Below, in pieces: positions 9,719-20,985 of a stretch of 64,000 nt of DNA; the stretch's first letter is position 1; the number at the start of each line of letters is the position of its first letter. The stretch spans positions 186,001-250,000 of the forward strand of contig JAQMWT010000398.1 in the NCBI GenBank assembly GCA_029834535.1, written 5' to 3'. Source of the DNA: Chrysophaeum taylorii. Its lineage: Eukaryota > Sar > Pelagophyceae > Pelagomonadales > Pelagomonadaceae. Both the position numbers and the translations under genes were made by a program. Under the pieces are notes generated by a model, which did no database searches, was not told the DNA's origin, and worked only from the letters and a program-made list of their open reading frames with translations.

Positions 9719-11044
9719 ATGAAGGGCGTGGTTTTAGGTGAGTCGGTGTTGTTGGCGGGGACCGGGAAGTGGTGGTCGGGGGCGTACTTTCGCGCGATTG
9801 TGTGCGACGTGCGGTCGTCTGACTCGACGGTGAAGGTGCAGTACGCCGACGGTGGATTTAAACGGTTCCGGTATAGCGAGTTTGCGGAGGTCGTGGTGCG
9901 CGAGGCTCACCTAGAAAAGGACGAGCCCCAGGAGGAGGAAGTGCTCGGGCAGGCCGCCCGAGCTGCGTGCGCTGCGGACTTTGCTTTGCGACGCAGGGAA
10001 TTGCGGGCGGGAGACGCGGCGGAGGTGCGTCGGCTACGGTCGCGACTTGGAGTCGAGAGAGCGTCTCTCGACGAGGCGATAAAGGAGCGGCAGTTTTTGA
10101 GAGCGCACGAGGTCGACCAGCGCATTCGCGCCCTCGAGGCAGTGGCTGGGGAGCCGAGCGCGGGGGCGCGGGAGATCGTGGCGGAGGCGGCGTCGCGCGC
10201 CGTGGGCGGCGGTCTCTCCGGCGCGGCCGCCATGGGCGTGCAGGTACTGGCGCTCATGTGGCTCCGGACAACGCTCTACTACCAGTACCGGTACGGCGCG
10301 TCGACGGCCGAGGCCATGCGGTCGCTCTACGCGCAGGGAGGTATTCGGCGCTTTTACTCTGGCGTCTCCGCCGCGCTGCTCCAGGGGCCTCTGAGTCGGT
10401 TTGGCGACACGGCCGCCAACACGGGTGCGCTTGCCCTCCTCAACTCGTACGACGCGACGGCAAATCTCGCGGCGCCAACGAAGTCTTTCGTGTCGGCCAC
10501 GGTCGCCTCGGCGTGGCGAGTCTGCCTGATGCCGCTCGACACGGCCAAGACGATGCTCCAGGTCGAGGGCAGCCTCGCGTCCCTGAGGCTCAAGCTCTCG
10601 ACGGCAGGCCCGGGCGTGCTCTATCACGGCTCCCTAGGCCTCGCGACGAGCGCCTTTGCTGGCCACTGGATCTGGTTTACCGTCTACAACTCGGCCGACG
10701 CGTCGCTCCCCGTCCCCTTGGATCTCGTCCCGCTCCTCGCGCGCAATGCCGCGGTTGGCTTTTGCGCCTCGGCCGTCACCGACGTGGCTACAAATCCAAT
10801 CCGCATTCTCAAGACGGTCCGCCAGACCAGCGAGACCCCCATCTCTTACCGCGACGCGGCCGCCGACATCCTGAGATCTCACGGGCTCCTACGAGGCCTC
10901 TTCGGTCGGGGGCTCGGGACCCGCTTGCTCGCCAACGGCCTCCAGGCGGCCCTCTTCTCCGTCGTCTGGAAGTTTCTCCAAAAAAAAATTGTTGTCGACG
11001 ATAAAGGATTACACACCAACCATATCGGAGGTAAGGTAAAGTAA
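9719..11044 (+). CDS. Mitochondrial-carrier-fold protein with Tudor-like and UVR-like N-terminal segments
   Basis: 441 residues. I choose the ATG at 9719 because the earlier one at 9644 lies in a dispersed repeat. Residues about 5-65 look Tudor-like (GESVLLAGTGKWWSGAYFRA, then VKVQYADGG). Residues about 110-150 resemble a UVR motif (LDEAIKERQFLRAHEVDQRI). The carrier fold follows from about residue 155, with signature motifs PLDTAKTML and TNPIRILKTV, i.e. P-x-[DE]-x-x-[KR]-like in repeats 2 and 3; repeat 1 is degenerate. A membrane transporter of mitochondria or plastid is expected; substrate unknown. No clear targeting peptide. The combination of domains is unusual. Confidence 0.8.
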   Translation: MKGVVLGESVLLAGTGKWWSGAYFRAIVCDVRSSDSTVKVQYADGGFKRFRYSEFAEVVVREAHLEKDEPQEEEVLGQAARAACAADFALRRRELRAGDAAEVRRLRSRLGVERASLDEAIKERQFLRAHEVDQRIRALEAVAGEPSAGAREIVAEAASRAVGGGLSGAAAMGVQVLALMWLRTTLYYQYRYGASTAEAMRSLYAQGGIRRFYSGVSAALLQGPLSRFGDTAANTGALALLNSYDATANLAAPTKSFVSATVASAWRVCLMPLDTAKTMLQVEGSLASLRLKLSTAGPGVLYHGSLGLATSAFAGHWIWFTVYNSADASLPVPLDLVPLLARNAAVGFCASAVTDVATNPIRILKTVRQTSETPISYRDAAADILRSHGLLRGLFGRGLGTRLLANGLQAALFSVVWKFLQKKIVVDDKGLHTNHIGGKVK

Positions 11045-11064
11045 AGTAAAGTAAAGTAAAGTAA
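11035..11064 (+). repeat. (TAAAG)n microsatellite
   Basis: About six tandem copies of a 5-bp unit spanning the stop codon of the carrier gene and its 3' flank. Confidence 0.8.
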
Positions 11065-11150
11065 GTGAGCAACGGACCTCGTCGTAGTGGAGAAGATAGC
11101 CGTATATACACACATCATCGGCGCAGGGACGGACGCCGCGACGCAGGAGA

Positions 11151-11579
11151 ATGATCCATTTCTTTTTGATGATCAACAAGCAGGGGACGACGCGGATCCG
11201 AAAGTTCTACAACGAAGCTCTCGCACGGCAGCAAATAGAGCGCGACGTGTTTCAGACGATGGTGTCGCGCGACAAGGTTTTGTCCAACGTCTGCGAAGTG
11301 CGCGACTACACGGTCGTCTACCATCGGTACGTCGGGCTCTATGTCGCCGTGGGCATCGACCCCACCGACAGCGAGCTCCTCGCCCACGAGACCATCCACC
11401 TCTTCGTGGAGATCCTCGACCGCTACTTTGGGACGGTCCGGGAGCTCGACGTAATCTACCATTTCCACGCGGTCTACGCGATCCTGGACGAGTTCATCCT
11501 CGCGGGCGAGGTCCAGGAGACGAACAAGCAGATGATCATCCAGCGAATCAAACAGATGCCCCAGCTCGCGGCCAAGTAG
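11151..11579 (+). CDS. AP4S1: Adaptor protein complex sigma subunit, AP-4-like
   Basis: 142 residues, the full length of the family. Small subunit of a clathrin-type or AP-4 adaptor complex that sorts membrane cargo at the trans-Golgi network or endosomes. The start MIHFFLMINKQGTTR is closest to AP-4 sigma (FFLMVNKQG); AP-1 and AP-2 sigmas differ here. Other family blocks are YHRYVGLYVAVGID, HLFVEILDRYFG, ELDVIYHFH and ILDEFILAGEVQETN. No targeting signal, no intron. Sigma family is certain; assignment to AP-4 rather than AP-1/2 rests mainly on the N-terminal block. Confidence 0.9.
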   Translation: MIHFFLMINKQGTTRIRKFYNEALARQQIERDVFQTMVSRDKVLSNVCEVRDYTVVYHRYVGLYVAVGIDPTDSELLAHETIHLFVEILDRYFGTVRELDVIYHFHAVYAILDEFILAGEVQETNKQMIIQRIKQMPQLAAK

Positions 11580-11641
11580 GAGTAGAGAGTTCCGTTGTGA
11601 TATTCGGCAAACCGATGTTGGTCCCAAGAAGAGGAAGGAGG

Positions 11642-14191
11642 ATGATGTTGTTGTTGTTGTTGTTGCGCGGGGTCGCGGCGTTCCGCGTGTCGACGCGGGT
11701 CGCGGCCTGCCGGAAGGATCAGCAGGAGGTGCGGAGCGACGAGGCGCAGCTGAAGCGGCGCGTGCGGGCCATGTACCAGAGGGCTCGCGGGGAGCTGCGG
11801 AACGGGCGGCGGCGTCAGGGTATCGCGACGCTCGAGGAGGCGTGCGCGACGTACCCGCCCGACGCGCACTCGTGGCTGTTGCTGGGGCGCGTGCTGGGCG
11901 AAGCTGGGGAGCGGGAGGCGTCGATGCGGACGTTCGAGCGGGCGTTGGTCGCGTGTCCTAATTCTGTTCACCTCGCTCACGCGGCGGGGGTCGCCAGTTT
12001 GGGGGACGGAGACGCGGGTCGCGCGCGGCGTTATTTCGAGCTGGCGCTGGCCCTCGAGCCCGACAACGCGCACGCCCGACACTCGCTCGCGCGACTCGAC
12101 GTAGCCGCGGGAAACGGCGCGGCCGCGCGACGGTGGTTACGCGGCGCCGACGCGTCGGCGGCGCTGCTGGTGGCGCGGTGCGAGCTCGACGTGGCCGACG
12201 GGCGGCCGACCGACCAGGTGGTCAGGGAGCTGCGCGCCGCGGCCGCGCGGCTCGAAGAAGAAGACGAAGAAGTCGTAGGAGGAGAATCCGGTCGGCGCGC
12301 GGAGGCCGCTCGGCTCGAGAGAGCTGCGGCCAAGACGACCGAGGATCCGAGCATCGCCGAGACCGCGCTGCGCCGCGCGTATGCGCTCGACGACGCGTCG
12401 GCCAAGTCGACCATCGCGCTCGCGAGATTTCTGCTGCTCGAGAAGCACAACCTCGGAGACGCAGACGACGAGGAGGTCGGCGACGCGCTCGAGCTCTTGC
12501 GGTCGCTGGTCGGTCGGGGGCTCGGGGGCGGGGTCGCGCACGAGCTCCTCGCCAAGGTCGAGAGCGAGCTGGAGAATTATTCGGGGGCGGCCGAGATTTT
12601 GCGCGAGGCGACGCGACGGTGGCCGCGGTCGGGATCGCTCTGGCTCGCGTCGGGCGCGAACGCGCGCAAACTTGGCGACGCGCGATCGGCCAGAAAGTGC
12701 CTCGCGCGCGCGGCCGACCTCGCGGCCGACGACGTATCCGAGCTGTCGTCCATCTACACGACGGCGGCCCTCGTCGAAACTACAAATCGGTCCAAGGCCG
12801 AAGCCCTGTTCGCCAAGGCGCGCGAGGCCGACCCGACGCACGGAGGCGCGTACGCGGCTCACGGCGACCGCGCGCTCAAAAAATGGCGAGACCCGAGCGC
12901 CGCGCGCCAGATCTTCCAGCGGGGCCTCCGGGAAGTGTCGGTCGCCCCGGGCCCCCTCGCGCGCTGGGCCCCGACCCTCTGGCACGCCTGGGCTAACCTC
13001 GAGACGAAGCAGGGCAACGTCCGCTCGGCGCGCGCGCTTCTGGATAAGGCGCTCGTCGCGGCCGACCGCGCTCCGCGATCCGCGCGCCGGCATCGCTCCA
13101 AGGACGACGCCCCCCTCATCCTCCACTCGCTGGGCTACCTCGAACTCACCGTCGGCCGCTTCCAGGCGGCGCAAGCCGCCTTCCTCGAGGGCGCGCGCCG
13201 CCGCGGCCTCGCGTCGCGACGAGCCTCGCCCTTTCTTCTCGGCGCCGCGCGCGCGCGCCTCGGCGCCGACGGCCTCGGCGGCGACGCCGCGGTCGCTCTT
13301 TTTCCCCTCGCCGAAACCAAGCGCCGCCTCCTCGTCGCCGACCCCTCGTCGCTCTCGGCCCGCGACCTCTTCGCGGCCGCGGCCGCCGTCGACGACGGCC
13401 GCGACCCCAACGCCTGGCGCCTCTGGGCCGAGGCCGAAGCCAAGTGCGGTCGCGCGAACGAGGCCGACCGCCTCTTGCGTGCGGGCCTCCGGTACGCCAG
13501 GCCCGACGCGCTCCTCTTCTCGGCCTGGGCCGACCTCCAGGACGGCGTCCACGCGCGCCGCCAAGCCTTTCTCCTAGGCGCCAGAAACATCGTGGCCGCG
13601 ACGCCCGCGCTCGCGCCGTTCCTCCGTCGCGTCGTCGTATTGGACGACGACGACGACGACGACGACCGCATCTCTTCCTTTAAGTCGGTCGCCCCGCGCG
13701 ACCGCCGGAACCTCGCCCTTCTCCTCGCGCGCTGGTGTCGCCTCGAGCTCGACGACGACGACGAAGATAATAATATTCGCGAAAGAAGAATAAAGCCCCT
13801 CGACCTCGCGAGAGCCGCCGTCCAGGCCGACCCCGCCTGCGGCGACGCGCATCTCGCCTTGGGAGAGGTCGCGCGCCGCGCCGGCCGCCACGCCGACGCC
13901 GAAGCAGCCTACGACACGGCCATCCACACCTCCGCCAGCGTCGCCGCGCGCCTCGCGCTCTCCGGCCTCAAGATCGCGCGCCGCGACTTCGACGCGGCTC
14001 GGACCATCCTCGACCGCGGCATCGACGAGGCCCCCCGCGACGCGCGCCTCTGGCACGCCGCCGCGCAGCTCGAGGCCCGTCTCGGTAACCTCGACGGCCT
14101 CGCCAAGCTCAACAAGCGCGCCAGGCGACTCGGCCAGTTCTTCTGGCGCCGCGCCGACGACGACGACGACAACAACAATCCCCTTATTTAA
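11642..14191 (+). CDS. Plastid HAT/TPR protein, HCF107/Mbb1-like
   Basis: 849 residues, no intron. The start MMLLLLLLRGVAAFRVSTR is a signal plus AAF plastid cleavage motif, so I prefer the ATG at 11642 to that at 11615. The rest is a solenoid of TPR/HAT repeats: for example AGVASLGDGDAGRARRYFEL, then WHAWANLETKQGNVRSARAL with the HAT-type Trp, and near the end LWHAAAQLEARLGNLDGLAK. HAT solenoids of this kind (HCF107, Mbb1) bind specific chloroplast mRNA 5' leaders and protect or activate them, for example psbB/psbH. Which RNA this one binds cannot be told. Runs of Asp near residue 665 and at the C-terminus come from (GAC)n tracts. Confidence 0.8.
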   Translation: MMLLLLLLRGVAAFRVSTRVAACRKDQQEVRSDEAQLKRRVRAMYQRARGELRNGRRRQGIATLEEACATYPPDAHSWLLLGRVLGEAGEREASMRTFERALVACPNSVHLAHAAGVASLGDGDAGRARRYFELALALEPDNAHARHSLARLDVAAGNGAAARRWLRGADASAALLVARCELDVADGRPTDQVVRELRAAAARLEEEDEEVVGGESGRRAEAARLERAAAKTTEDPSIAETALRRAYALDDASAKSTIALARFLLLEKHNLGDADDEEVGDALELLRSLVGRGLGGGVAHELLAKVESELENYSGAAEILREATRRWPRSGSLWLASGANARKLGDARSARKCLARAADLAADDVSELSSIYTTAALVETTNRSKAEALFAKAREADPTHGGAYAAHGDRALKKWRDPSAARQIFQRGLREVSVAPGPLARWAPTLWHAWANLETKQGNVRSARALLDKALVAADRAPRSARRHRSKDDAPLILHSLGYLELTVGRFQAAQAAFLEGARRRGLASRRASPFLLGAARARLGADGLGGDAAVALFPLAETKRRLLVADPSSLSARDLFAAAAAVDDGRDPNAWRLWAEAEAKCGRANEADRLLRAGLRYARPDALLFSAWADLQDGVHARRQAFLLGARNIVAATPALAPFLRRVVVLDDDDDDDDRISSFKSVAPRDRRNLALLLARWCRLELDDDDEDNNIRERRIKPLDLARAAVQADPACGDAHLALGEVARRAGRHADAEAAYDTAIHTSASVAARLALSGLKIARRDFDAARTILDRGIDEAPRDARLWHAAAQLEARLGNLDGLAKLNKRARRLGQFFWRRADDDDDNNNPLI

Positions 14192-14205
14192 TTAGCTATC
14201 ATAAG

Positions 14206-14625
14206 TCACTCGCGATCGGCGAGCTCGTCGAACCGCTGTTCGTACAGCTCGGCCATGCTCTCGCCCAGCGCCACGACGTCGTCGAATCCGAGCGACCCAA
14301 ATATCGCCTTGGCCGGGTGCACGCGGACACCCCCGGCGCAATGAAGGTACAGGCGCCGCGTCTGATCCTCCATGAGTTCCGGCGGGCACTTCCCCCGCTG
14401 GAGCTCGGACAAAGGCACGAGCTGCGCCGACTTGAAGTGCGCCGACGTCCACTCGTTTACTTCGCGGACATCCACGAGACGCGCCTCGCCCGTCTTGATG
14501 AGCTCCTGCGCCTCGGCGAGGTGCGGCGGAAGCATACTATGGACGCCTCGTCGCACCACGACCTGCGGAGGAGGCACCAACGCGAGGGCGGGCCCGAGAC
14601 TCATCACTCCGAGCAGCCGCCGCAT
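14206..14625 (-). CDS. Rhodanese-domain protein, probably plastid
   Basis: 139 residues, one rhodanese domain (residues about 32-135). The N-terminus MRRLLGVMSLGPALALVPPP looks like a signal with a plastid-type cleavage site. LVDVREVNEWTSAHFKSA is the DVRE/W block, and LYLHCAGGVRV carries the catalytic Cys96 in a CxxGxR-like loop. Possible sulfur transfer or a non-enzymatic scaffold, as with plastid rhodaneses of plants. It converges on the HAT/TPR gene with only 14 bp between stops. Confidence 0.85.
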   Translation of the reverse strand: MRRLLGVMSLGPALALVPPPQVVVRRGVHSMLPPHLAEAQELIKTGEARLVDVREVNEWTSAHFKSAQLVPLSELQRGKCPPELMEDQTRRLYLHCAGGVRVHPAKAIFGSLGFDDVVALGESMAELYEQRFDELADRE

Positions 14626-17600
14626 TCTTCTTCTTTCTTTCAGGAGGGTCAGCGTAAACTTGCTTATTTTTTATCAGAGTAATTTTTATTTTTTTGTGAT
14701 CGGGAAGAGGAGGATCAAGTTCCGCCCGAGGTCTCGGGATGACGGGACTGCGGCCGCGACCTTTTATTGCCCTGGCGAGATGTGCGTGATAGCTCTCGCC
14801 GATAAGAGGAGATCTCACAGCAAAAAACTCAGGCGATGGCCCATCTGCACGCGTCGTTGAAGGTCGTTGCTTTTGGGCTTCAGCGCGCCCTAGTCGTCGT
14901 CAAGGCGGGCAACGTCACCATCAAGACACTGTGCACCGCGCGACGGACCGGGTCTTTAGACCGAGCGCCAAGCGATAATAAAAGGCGGATATGAACAAAA
15001 TTTGGTTTCCTTTCTGGAACAAGATACTTGGCCATAGCAGCTCCCGCGACAGGGAAGCAGCTCGAGAGAGCATAGACTCCACCTCGCAAGACAACAACAT
15101 TCCTCTTGCCACCAAGCCCTCCAAATTTATGGTGCGCACCACCCCGTCTGCAGTCCTCCTTCCGCGGAGTGCACCTACCCTCGTGCCCTTCCTGTCTAGT
15201 GCGTGTACGCAACGGCCTTTACTCGAGGCGGGAGCGCGGCATCAGCTCCGTGGCGCTCCTGGTGAACTCGACGAACGAACTCGAGCGCTCGATTCAGGCT
15301 GCCGAGCGGATCGGTGATCGCATTGGTACGAACTTGGCCTCACCAGCCGCGCTCTGGTCGGAGATCTCGTAAGCGCTGAGCGTCCTGTTCTCCGTCTCGC
15401 CGTCGCGTTTGAAGCGAACCTGGGTGGTCGCATCGGATGGTCGCGATCTCCTTGCCGTCGAGCGGCCAGCATCCGTGTCCACGGGACCGACCGCCATGAA
15501 GTCCGCGCGACGCTCTGTCCTCCGGGCCATGAAATGTCGGTGACAAGGCGACGGCGACCCCGTCGAAGCCGAGTCGTCATCAACGCCGCCATCGCACTAC
15601 AGTCCAAGCAACACTCTAGACTCATCGAGGTGCTGGGCGTGCCGCCACAGCCAATGTCGCGAAGTCGATCGTATAGCTGGAGGGGGATGTGTCGCGGCTA
15701 AAAATGGGGTGGCTTCTTCGATTCTGCCTGATTTCCCTTCTCGCATCCTCCACCATCACTGCAGAGGGAGCGCCTGTGATAGGAAACCATCAAGTAACGG
15801 AAATGAGATGGGACATCAGGCAGATCCGCAGAAGCCAACCATTTAGTTACCGCTACAGGAAGGTGCTGACATGGATTCCTCCGGGTTTGCAGCAAAGGTG
15901 GTTGCTGGAATGTCGAGTGGACCGTCCACGACTCCACGTTCACAACAGAAGTCACTCCGCGGATGTTGCTCCAAGATTGCCAACGTGCTCCGGAGGATAG
16001 TGGAGAGGGAACGGGCGCGGGTCTTGGCGGCAAAGATGATAACAAAGACGACGAGGAACCCGTGGACGACGAGCCCCCGCCAGAGGCTGAGCGCACCAAA
16101 GACGATTAGCAGGATACAGGCGACGAGAACAGTATCATCGTTAAGGACCGGCAACGAACGTTTCGGGTCGAATGAAAGAAGCAGCCTGAGATGGTGGACT
16201 GGAGGACAGCGCATCGGTGCTCAACGCAGCTGTTGTGGGGCGTTAAAATCGAAATGATCGGCGGCCGTTGGATTACTTCCCTCTTATGTGCACGCGACGC
16301 TCGGTATCATCACTACGTACGCGTACCTCGCCCACGTCCAGTTCCACTCCAACGCGAAGAATATGACCGTCGCCCGGTCCTTCGCCCTCGTCAACAACAA
16401 CGACGACGCCGATCCTGCGCATTCCGTTGTCGCCCGCTCGCAGCGCTCGCCAGCTTCGTCGTTGTCGTTGAGCTAGTTGCCATCATCGTGAGCGGATGGC
16501 TCGCAGGTATCGTCCCAGTCGCGAGGGCCGAGCATGCGCAACCATTTTGTTGAATCCCCCTTCACGCACCCCCCGCTCCACAGCACGCACCAATGCCGCT
16601 CGTCGAATGAGAAAGCCACTGCCTCGATTCAAGAGTCTGCGTGCCATCTGAGGCCACGCGAGTGCATCGTACTACTACTGAGGTCGGTTCGTAGCTGCGT
16701 CTCCATCCATGCCATGACGGACTGAGCTTCCTTGAGCGCGCCATACCACCTTCCGTGTGCATTGTTCTAGAAATCTCCGAATAAAGTGCTGGATCCGATA
16801 GCCTACTTTATGCGTAATGCCCCACGTTAAGTGGTCGAGGTTGTGGGCTCTGGCGATAAAAAACTCGCATGATGTGGAGATCTTCGTGTTCCGTTGAATC
16901 ACCCGTGGCGGCTTCCCTCCGACGCAGTGTGTACACGTCGATGAAAGATGCAGTCATCTCCTGCGACGTCAAGTTGCGCGTCAATCACCCGCTGGGACCG
17001 AACGATATTTTATCCAAGGAGGCACCAGAGACCCCTTCCTGACTTTTCTGTGATTTTCGGTCCCATACTTGCGAGACTCTGGAAGATCTGCGTTCGAGAC
17101 GTCAATTTTGGCAGTGGAATGAATCCAAAAGGATCGGTGGTTGAGTTTATGACGTGGTTGTGGCAATTTTGGAAGAGGGCTTGGAATGTTGTTAGATGCA
17201 ACCTGCATAGTTGGCTGGCAGACGATAATGCCTTCGCATTGCTGGCGTTGTGAGTTATTAGAAAGTGCTTTTTTGAGAGCGAATCGTTGATCAACTATGG
17301 TATAACCGGACAAGGACATTTTGTATTGCGTGACCATACATGCGAATGTATCCAACGAATAAAAGGGTTTTTCAAACTCGATTGCTAAATGGTGGGGTAC
17401 GGCCATGGAGACCTTTGGGTTGCATGGAAACGTGAGGGATGCCCGGAAGGCGGGAGTGGGTATACCGCTCTGAGGTTGGGGGCGAAGACTTTAGGAGTGC
17501 CTGAAAGGCGGGGTCATCGCCAAGCCGCGGGGCGGGCGAAGAGAGGACGGGCACCGCCCGTAGATCATTCGCATGCACCGCCGGACGTATTTGCGACGAA

Positions 17601-18348
17601 ATGTGACGTCCTGCTGGGCGCGGGCGGCCTGGGTGGGGCTGTCCGCCGAGGCGGCGACATGGCTGAGGGCGGTGTGAGTGCGCAGCGCGCCCGACCCAAG
17701 GCGCTGGCAATCTCCCACTCGCGGCAGATGCGGCGAACATGGGCCCCTTTGTGAAGTTGGCACAGCCACATTCCACCCAAATGCGCGCTGCGATGCGCTT
17801 TGCGCAGGTTTTTGCGAGGACATGGCAATGTAAGGGTCTTCGCCAGCTATCTGCGATATCCTGGACTATATGGTGAGTGACAAACATATCGCAACGAGCA
17901 TCATAGTACGATCACCATTAGTACGATCACACCAGACCAAATGCGAAGAACGTCTTTGGTTACCGTATCGAAAGCGTGTGTGGGAGGAAGTCCATGATGT
18001 CAGCGTGGACGAGATGAAATGGACGCGTAGATATTGTGGTCGGCAATTCCCGGGTTCAAAGAGCCAGAATGGATGAGCGCAGAGGGGAACATGGAAGAAG
18101 CAAAAACGCAAAGCAAATGGGCGTAAAAAGAAACACGGAATAAGCTAGAACGCAAAGCGAGGCGGTAGAAGTAGGAAGAAAGGAGAAGGGCAAGAAGAGG
18201 AGTGTCGCCCCAGGCTCTAGAGTTCAAGCGAAAAGAAAAGAGTAGCGGTAGACGGTGATACGAAGAAAGAGACAATAAGACGCAAAAAAGGATGCCGCAG
18301 CACGAACAGGCCGCCGTAGTTTGGTCCGGGCCTTGCGGCAATATGTCG
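14626..18348. other. Gene-poor region with scattered remnants
   Basis: About 3.7 kb. Frames are short and interrupted on both strands. Apart from the possible remnant at 15860-16553, I recognise no protein. Around 17490-17535 there is a short segment (GGGGTCATCGCC followed by GGGCGGGCGAAG) resembling 59341-59373, hinting at further old repeat material. The rhodanese promoter lies at its left end. Confidence 0.45.
15860..16553 (+). pseudogene. Possible decayed membrane-protein gene
   Basis: Three forward frames in succession show protein-like stretches without a common frame: an acidic segment (GKDDNKDDEEPVDDEPPPE, about 16029-16085), a segment LGIITTYAYLAHVQFHSN (about 16300-16350), and a hydrophobic helix ASFVVVVELVAIIVSGWLAG (about 16450-16510). 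I could not place introns that connect them in phase. Family not recognised. Confidence 0.25.
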
Positions 18349-18358
18349 CCGCGCGAAC

Positions 18359-18663
18359 TAACTAACTAACTTCAGACCTCTCCCGAGCATGGGAGCCAGG
18401 CCGGACCGACAGGAGCCAGTCCGGAATCACGGGCCTGTAGACGAGGGGCGCCGAAAGGTGGGTCGGCGGAGAGTGATCATCAAGCTTGTCGCCATGCGAC
18501 GAGGAGACCGCGATGTGACTGACAACCAACTCGTCGATAACCTTCCGTCTGCGCCCCCCGGCCATACCCCGTCCCACTGCGAACGTTCCGGCTGCCAACC
18601 GGCCCGCCCGAGAGGCGAATAGGTGCCAACCTACGCCGGGAGGGCGGATGCCCTCGCAAGGCT
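18359..18663 (-). mobile_element. SINE-like retroelement with (GTTA)n tail, longest copy
   Basis: 305 bp. Read on the minus strand it ends in a (GTTA)n tail, seen on the plus strand as TAACTAACTAAC. It is flanked by a 10-bp direct repeat, CCGCGCGAAC, at 18349-18358 and 18664-18673. Two other copies, at 43512-43784 and 29098-29151, share the tail end but are cut shorter at the other end, as expected for target-primed reverse transcription. A 107-residue minus-strand frame spans it and stays open in the 43.5-kb copy, so it might instead be the 3' end of a LINE. No clear pol III A/B boxes were found. Confidence 0.8.
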
Positions 18664-19335
18664 CCGCGCGAACACAAGGTAACAACCACGCGTCATCAGC
18701 ATCAATGTCACGAGCACGTCAATAAGCTCCGCCGGCAAACGAGCGCGCACCAAGTCATTTGCAGCATCGGTGGTGCCATATATGCGACGGGAAGAACAGA
18801 CGAACGTCGTATAATATTATCAAGAGTAATGGAAGCCGAAAAGACGGCAAGTTACTTAAGAAGAGAATTCCCCCGCGCGTAGGCTCGGTTGCTTGCAATG
18901 GTTTATTATTATTACAAATGCTCGTCGTGCTGCTGCTCATCGGACCCATGGGTCGGCCGTCGTCGGGGTCAACCAACCACGTCCTCCGAACAAGGGGTAT
19001 TTAAATTTCGGACAAGTGCAGGCCAGTAAGTTCGCCTAGTCCCAATCTCTAACCCCAGTAAGTTCACCTGGTCCAAGTAAGTTTCATATAAGTTCACCTG
19101 GTCAGTAAGTTCACCTTGCTCACACCAACTCCTTTGAGCTCGTCGCTCTCGCCTCCGCCAATCTAAGCTGCTTTGATCCGCGCGCGCCGCCAACCTTTGA
19201 GTTTACTCTAAAAACCCTTTACTCTAAAAACCCCAGTATGTTCACCTGGTCCCAGTTTCACCTGGTCACTCAGTTCACCTAGTCCCAATCTCAAACCCCA
19301 GTAAGTTCACGTGGTCCCAGTAAGTTCACCTATAG

Positions 19336-19925
19336 TGCGCGTGTAGACGCCGGGAGGGGGCTTATCGGTATTGCGCAGCACGTGTGGGGTAGGGTGGAGT
19401 CGTCGACTCAGAAGAGGATATCCTCGGGGTTGCCGATCGACAGAGAGCCACGTAGAGCTGGACGTGGCAGAAGACGGGCTTCGCCAAGAGGACGCCGACC
19501 TCGCGGGGCGTCTGGCCCTGGCTCTTGGTGATCGTTTGGCGTCGGCGGGCCTTACGGGATACAGGTTGGAGGAGCCTCGGTGACAACGACACGATCGATC
19601 ATGTATCTGGTACCGTTGCAGTGGCCGTGCGACGGGTCGAGGTTGCGAAGACTTTAAGCTCGCGATCAAAGTCAGCATGCCGTTGGTTGTCAGGGAGTTC
19701 AAAACTCTACTGTAAAGAGCGAGGCGTCGTCTTCCGACCCAACCTAGTCGGCCGAAAAGAACTCCGACGCCTCGTCTCCGGGAAAAAAAGGCCGCGGTCA
19801 TGCGCGCGTTGTCAGCATCGACAACATCGTTTCGACGGGGCGTGAGAATGGCGCGCTGAAAGAGCCGCCGCGGGTCGTGGAAATAGTCTGCGAGGTCGCC
19901 GTAGACGGCTTGGAGGATCACTGTC
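19336..19925 (-). pseudogene. Helitron/Pif1-type helicase C-terminal fragment, copy 1
   Basis: Minus-strand reading shows the last helicase motifs of Helitron Rep/Hel or Pif1-like proteins: FHDPRRLFQRAILTPRRNDV, then LNSLTTNGM, and in another frame KSQGQTPREVGVLLAKPVF (motif V/VI region, usually TINKSQGQT) with QLYVALCRSATPR. Frames change at least twice, so this fragment cannot encode the domain. No Rep domain or earlier helicase motifs are present. Confidence 0.75.
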
Positions 19926-20396
19926 TGGCTCTCGCGCCTACCTGATCCTTACTCTCGCGCCTACCTGATCCTTACCCTAAATCGAGGGACAAACAGACAG
20001 ACAGACAGACAAACAAACAGACAAACATCTGTCGATTAGTAGTTAGGACAAGTGCAGGCCAGTAAGTTCACCTAGTCCCCAATCTCTAACCCTAGTAAGT
20101 TCACCTGGTCCCAGTAAGTTCACCTAGTCCCAATCTCTAACCCCAGTAAGTTCGGTGTAACTTACACTGTAAGCCCACTCGTGGTCACACACACTCACCC
20201 CACTCTCCTTCGAGCTCGTCGCTCTCACCTCCGCCAATCTAAGCCGCTTTGATCCGTACACGCCGCTAGCCTTCGCGTTCACTCTAAAAACCCCAGTAAG
20301 TTCACTTGGTCCCAGTAAGTTCACCTGGTCACTAAGTTCACCTAGTCCCAATCTCAAACCCCAGTAAGTTCGCCTGGTCCCAGTAAGTTCCCTAGT

Positions 20397-20985
20397 GCGC
20401 GTGTAGACGCCGGGAGGGGGCTTATCGGTATTGCGCAGCACGTGTGGGGTAGGGTGGAGTCGTCGACTCAGAAGAGGATATCCTCGGGGTTGCCGATAGA
20501 CAGAGAGCCACGTGGAGCTGGACGTGGCAGAAGACGGGCTTCGCCAAGAGGACGCCGACCTCGCGGGGCGTCTGGCCCTGGCTCTTGTTGATCGTTTGGC
20601 GTAGGTGGGCCTTAAGCGATACAGGTTGGAGGAGCCTCGGTGACAACGACACGATCGATCATGTATCTGGTACCGTTGCAGTGGCCGTGCGACGGGTCGA
20701 GGTCGCGAAGACTTTAAGCTCGCGATCAAAGTCAGCATCCCGTTGGTTGTCAGGGAGTTGAAAACTCTACTGTAAAGAGCGAGGCGTCGTCTTCCGACCC
20801 AGCCTAGTCAGCCGAAAAGAACTCCGACGCCTCGTCTCCGGGAAAAAAAGGCGCGGTCATGTGCGCGTTGTCAGCATCGACAACATCGTTTCGACGGGGC
20901 GTGAGAATGGCGCGCTGAAAGAGCCGCCGCGGGTCGTGGAAATAGTCTGCGAGGTCGCCGTAGACGGCTTGGAGGATCACTGTCT
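20397..20985 (-). pseudogene. Helitron/Pif1-type helicase C-terminal fragment, copy 2
   Basis: Second tandem copy. KSQGQTPREVGVLLAKPVF is present with the more canonical INKSQGQT start. It differs from copy 1 by scattered substitutions and small indels (for example one base fewer around 20850), so it is equally non-functional. Confidence 0.75.

Noticed and set aside
12137-13564. 475-codon minus-strand frame opposite the HAT/TPR gene
   Set aside because: Antisense shadow; the forward strand has clear TPR/HAT repeats and a plastid signal.
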